DNA from: Crossaster papposus
Lineage: Eukaryota > Echinodermata > Asteroidea > Velatida > Solasteridae
DNA: 64,000 nucleotides
Reading direction: 5' to 3'
Assembly: GCA_037893245.1 (NCBI GenBank)
Contig: JBAIAA010000262.1
Location: forward strand, 2,728,001-2,792,000
Each line of letters starts with the position of its first letter. Within the stretch, counting starts at the first letter, position 1. This document shows, piece after piece, positions 59,403-64,000 of this stretch. Below the pieces are notes generated by a model, which searched no databases, was not told the DNA's origin, and saw only the letters and a program-made list of their open reading frames with translations. The position numbers were made by a program, and so were the translations under genes.

Positions 59403-61490
59403 TTAAATATGTAAAGGGAAAGAAGTGTGCATCAGAAATAAACACCTGATGTCGGAACAAGCCCTCGAGTTAAATATGTAAATGGAAAGAAGTGTGCATA
59501 AGAAATAAACACCTGATGTCGGAACAAGCCCTCGAGTTAAATATGTAAAGGGAAAGAAGTGTGCATAAGAAATAAACACCTGGTGTCGGAACAAGCCCTC
59601 GAGTTAAATATGTAAAGGGAAAGAAGTGTGCATAAGAAATAAACACCTGATGTCGGAACAAGCCCTCGAGTTAAATATGTAAAGGGAAAGAAGTGTGCAT
59701 AACAAATAAACACCTGATGTCGGAACAAGCCCTCGAGTTAAATATGTAAAGGGAAAGAAGTGTGCATAAGAAATAAACACCTGATTTCGGAACAAGCCCT
59801 CGAGTTAAATATGTAAAGGGAAAGAAGTGTGCATCAGAAATAAACACCTGATGTCGGAACAAGCCCTCGAATTAAATATGTAAAGGGAAAGAAGTGTGCA
59901 TAAGAAATAAACACCTGATGTCGGAACAAGCCCTCGAGTTATATATATGTAAAGGGAAAGAAGTGTGCATAAGAAATAAACACCTGATGTCGGAACAGGC
60001 CCTCGAGTTATATATATGTAAAGGGAAAGAAGTGTGCATAAGAAATAAACACCTGATGTCGGAACAAGCCCTCGAGTTAAATATGTAAAGGGAAAGAAGT
60101 GTGCATAACAAATAAATACCTGATGTCGAAACAAGCCCTCGAGTTAAATATGTAAAGGGAAAGAAGTGTGCATAAGAAATAAACACCTGATGTCGGAACA
60201 AGCCCTCGAGTTAAATATGTAAAGGGAAAGAAGTGTGCATAAGAAATAAACACCTGATGTCGGAACAAGCCCTCGAGTTAAATATGTAAAGGGAAAGAAG
60301 TGTGCATAAGAAATAAACACCTGGTGTCGGAACAAGCCCTCGAGTTAAATATGTAAAGGGAAAGAAGTGTGCATAAGAAATAAACACCTGATGTCGGAAC
60401 AAGCCCTCGAGTTAAATATGTAAAGGGAAAGAAGTGTGCATAACAAATAAACACCTGATGTCGGAACAAGCCCTCGAGTTAAATATGTAAAGGGAAAGAA
60501 GTGTGCATAAGAAATAAACACCTGATTTCGGAACAAGCCCTCGAGTTAAATATGTAAAGGGAAAGAAGTGTGCATCAGAAATAAACACCTGATGTCGGAA
60601 CAAGCCCTCGAGTTAAATATGTAAAGGGAAAGAAGTGTGCATAAGAAATAAACACATGATGTCGGAACAAGCCCTCGAGTTATATATATGTAACGGGAAA
60701 GAAGTGTGCATAAGAAATAAACACCTGATGTCGGAACAGGCCCTCGAGTTATATATATGTAAAGGGAAAGAAGTGTGCATAAGAAATAAACACCTGATGT
60801 CGGAACAAGCCCGCGAGTTAAATATGTAAAGGGAAAGAAGTGTGCATAAGAAATAAACACCTGATGTCGGAACAGGCCCTCGAGTTATATATATGTAAAG
60901 GGAAAGAAGTGTGCATAAGAAATAAACACCTGATGTCGAAACATGCCCTCGAGTTATATATATGTAAAGGGAAAGAAGTGTGCATAAGAAATAAACACCT
61001 GATCTCGGAACAAGCCCTCGAGTTAAATATGTAACGGCAAAGAAGTGTGCATAAGAAATAAACACCTGATGTCGGAACAAGCCCTCGAATTACATATGTA
61101 GAGGGAAAGAAGTGTGCATAAGAAATAAACACCTGATGTCGGAACAAGCCCTCGGGTTAAATATGTAAAGGGAAAGAAGTGTGCATAAGAAATAAACACC
61201 TGATGTCGGAACAAGCCCTCGAGTTAAATATGTAAAGGGAAAGAAGTGTGCATAAGAAATAAACACCTGATGTCGGAACAAGCCCTCGAATTACATATGT
61301 AGAGGGAAAGAAGTGTGCATAAGAAATAAACACCTGATGTCGGAACAAGCCCTCGAGTTAAATATGTAAAGGGAAAGAAGAGTGCATAAGAAATAAACAC
61401 CTGATGTCGGAACAAGCCCTCGAGTTAAATATGTAAAGGGAAAGAAGTGTGCATCAGAAATAAACACCTGATGTCGGAACAAGCCCTCGA
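59403..61490 (+). repeat. Third, rearranged partial HOR copy
   Basis: Variant order follows 46412 onward at an offset of 12991, shifts by one monomer (67 bp) near 60.1 kb, and then follows 47622 onward at 12924. It has only one 879-bp unit where the other two copies have two. From about 61425 it matches 49380 onward. It may represent the state before the 879-bp duplication, or a later deletion. Confidence 0.7.
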
Positions 61491-64000
61491 GTTAAATATG
61501 TAAAGGGAAAGAAGTGTGCATAAGAAATAAACACCTGATGTCGGAACAAGCCCTCGAGTTAAATATGTAAAGGGAAAGAAGTGTGCATAAGAAATAAACA
61601 CCTGGTGTCGGAACAAGCCCTCGAGTTAAATATGTAAAGGGAAAGAAGTGTGCATAAGAAATAAACACCTGATGTCGGAACAAGCCCTCGAGTTAAATAT
61701 GTAAAGGGAAAGAAGTGTGCATAACAAATAAACACCTGATGTCGGAACAAGCCCTCGAGTTAAATATGTAAAGGGAAAGAAGTGTGCATAAGAAATAAAC
61801 ACCTGATTTCGGAACAAGCCCTCGAGTTAAATATGTAAAGGGAAAGAAGTGTGCATCAGAAATAAACACCTGATGTCGGAACAAGCCCTCGAGTTAAATA
61901 TGTAAAGGGAAAGAAGTGTTCATAAGAAATAAACACCTGATGTCGGAACAGGCCCTCGAGTTATATATATGTAAAGGGAAAGAAGTGTGCATAAGAAATA
62001 AACACCTGATCTCGGAACAAGCCCTCGAGTTAAATATGTAACGGGAAAGAAGTGTGCATACGAAATAAACACCTGATGTCGGAACAAGCCCTCGAATTAC
62101 ATATGTAGATGGAAAGAAGTGTGCATCAGAAATAAACACCTGATGTCGGAACAAGCCTTCGAGTTAAATATGTAAAGGGAAAGAAGAGTGCATAAGAAAT
62201 AAACACCTGATGTCGGAACAAGCCCTCGAGTTAAATATGTAAAGGGAAAGAAGTGTGCATCAGAAATAAACACCTGATGTCGGAACAAGCCCTCGAGTTA
62301 AATATGTAAAGGGAAAGAAGTGTGCATAAGAAATAAACACCTGATGTCGGAACAAGCCCTCGAGTTAAATATGTAAAGGGAAAGAAGTGTGCATAAGAAA
62401 TAAACACCTGGTGTCGGAACAAGCCCTCGAGTTAAATATGTAAAGGGAAAGAAGTGTGCATAAGAAATAAACACCTGATGTCGGAACAAGCCCTCGAGTT
62501 AAATATGTAAAGGGAAAGAAGTGTGCATAACAAATAAACACCTGATGTCGGAACAAGCCCTCGAGTTAAATATGTAAAGGGAAAGAAGTGTGCATAAGAA
62601 ATAAACACCTGATTTCGGAACAAGCCCTCGAGTTAAATATGTAAAGGGAAAGAAGTGTGCATCAGAAATAAACACCTGATGTCGGAACAAGCCCTCGAAT
62701 TAAATATGTAAAGGGAAAGAAGTGTGCATAAGAAATAAACACCTGATGTCGGAACAAGCCCTCGAGTTATATATATGTAAAGGGAAAGAAGTGTGCATAA
62801 GAAATAAACACCTGATGTCGGAACAGGCCCTCGAGTTATATATATGTAAAGGGAAAGAAGTGTGCATAAGAAATAAACACCTGATGTCGGAACAAGCCCT
62901 CGAGTTAAATATGTAAAGGGACAGAAGTATGCATGAGAAATAAACACCTGATGTCGAAACAAGCCCTCGAGTTAAATATGTAAAGGGAAAGAAGTGTGCA
63001 TAACAAATAAATACCTGATGTCGAAACAAGCCCTCGAGTTAAATATGTAAAGGGAAAGAAGTGTGCATAAGAAATAAACACCTGATGTCGGAACAAGCCC
63101 TCGAGTTAAATATGTAAAGGGAAAGAAGTGTGCATAAGAAATAAACACCTGATGTCGGAACAAGCCCTCGAGTTAAATATGTAAAGGGAAAGAAGTGTGC
63201 ATAAGAAATAAACACCTGGTGTCGGAACAAGCCCTCGAGTTAAATATGTAAAGGGAAAGAAGTGTGCATAAGAAATAAACACCTGATGTCGGAACAAGCC
63301 CTCGAGTTAAATATGTAAAGGGAAAGAAGTGTGCATAACAAATAAACACCTGATGTCGGAACAAGCCCTCGAGTTAAATATGTAAAGGGAAAGAAGTGTG
63401 CATAAGAAATAAACACCTGATTTCGGAACAAGCCCTCGAGTTAAATATGTAAAGGGAAAGAAGTGTGCATCAGAAATAAACACCTGATGTCGGAACAAGC
63501 CCTCGAGTTAAATATGTAAAGGGAAAGAATTGTGCATAAGAAATAAACACATGATGTCGGAACAAGCCCTCGAGTTATATATATGTAAAGGGAAAGAAGT
63601 GTGCATAAGAAATAAACACCTGATGTCGGAACAGGCCCTCGAGTTATATATATGTAAAGGGAAAGAAGTGTGCATAAGAAATAAACACCTGATGTCGGAA
63701 CAAGCCCTCGAGTTAAATATGTAAAGGGAAATAAGTGTGCATAAGAAATAAACACCTGATGTCGGAACAAGCCCTCGAGTTAAATATGTAAATGGAAAAA
63801 AGTGTGCATAATAAATAAACACCTGATGTCGGAACAAGCCCTCGAGTTAAATATGTAAAGGGAAAGAAGTGTGCATAAGAAATAAACACCTGATGTCGGA
63901 ACAAGCCCTCGAGTTAAATATGTAAAGGGAAAGAAGTGTGCATAAGAAATAAACACCTGATGTCGGAACAGGCCATCGAGTTATATATATGTAAAGGGAA

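Larger units (their letters stand above)
43812..64000 (+). repeat. 67-bp satellite array, right block
   Basis: About 20 kb of uninterrupted monomers in the same orientation, running off the right edge of the window. Local marker variants not seen in the blocks further left include TAACGGCAAAG, CCCTCGGGTTAAAT, GAAACATGCCC, GCATACGAAAT and GCATCAAAAAT. The block is dominated by the 7339-bp HOR. There is no gene or embedded element. Confidence 0.97.

Overview
The window is eukaryotic, non-genic, repeat-dominated DNA. About 56 kb of the 64 kb is one head-to-tail satellite array with a 67-bp monomer (69-bp in a minority class), always in the same orientation. It runs off both window ends, so the true array is longer. 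By length it holds roughly 830 monomers. Variant monomers recur in fixed order, which exposes a mosaic of nested tandem duplications (higher-order repeats, HORs) with offsets from 201 bp to 7339 bp. No host gene, tRNA, rRNA or CRISPR array is visible. The many short open frames across the array are by-products of a 67-bp period lacking stops in some frames.

Layout. 1-22485: satellite with HORs of about 1013, 3376, 473, 1480, 1815, 1210 and 940 bp. 22497-22700: a 204-bp short interspersed element flanked by an 11-bp target-site duplication; an identical copy lies at 24060-24263 because a 1563-bp block of array plus element was duplicated in tandem. 24275-36381: satellite with HORs of 4375, 1210, 335, 806 and 1346 bp. 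36382-43806: a complete 7425-bp LTR retrotransposon on the + strand, flanked by a 5-bp duplication (GTGTG). 43812-64000: satellite dominated by a 7339-bp HOR present twice in tandem (about 44725-52063 and 52064-59402), each copy containing an inner 879-bp duplication, then a third rearranged partial copy.

The retrotransposon is the only protein-coding locus. Its LTRs are 1306 bp each and differ at only two positions by eye. It has a primer-binding site resembling the 3' end of tRNA-Pro, a Gag with one CCHC knuckle, an aspartic protease, then integrase, then reverse transcriptase and RNase H. The RT, RNase H and GPY/F-type integrase tail are Ty3/Gypsy-like, but integrase precedes RT. This is the order described for the Gmr1 group of Ty3/Gypsy elements. 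One in-frame TGA at 40683-40685 interrupts the end of integrase; otherwise the frame is open. No env frame is seen.

Organism. The Gmr1-like order points to a metazoan. The 204-bp element, with its GTGAGTGAGTGAG end, an AACGCCGT...CACGGCG segment and a GGTGGGAGGAAAACC...AAACCCACGGAGT segment, resembles repeats I associate with molluscs and other marine invertebrates. I infer a marine invertebrate, possibly a mollusc, with modest confidence. A large homogeneous array with HORs and a young LTR insertion suits a centromeric, pericentromeric or other heterochromatic block, but nothing here proves location.
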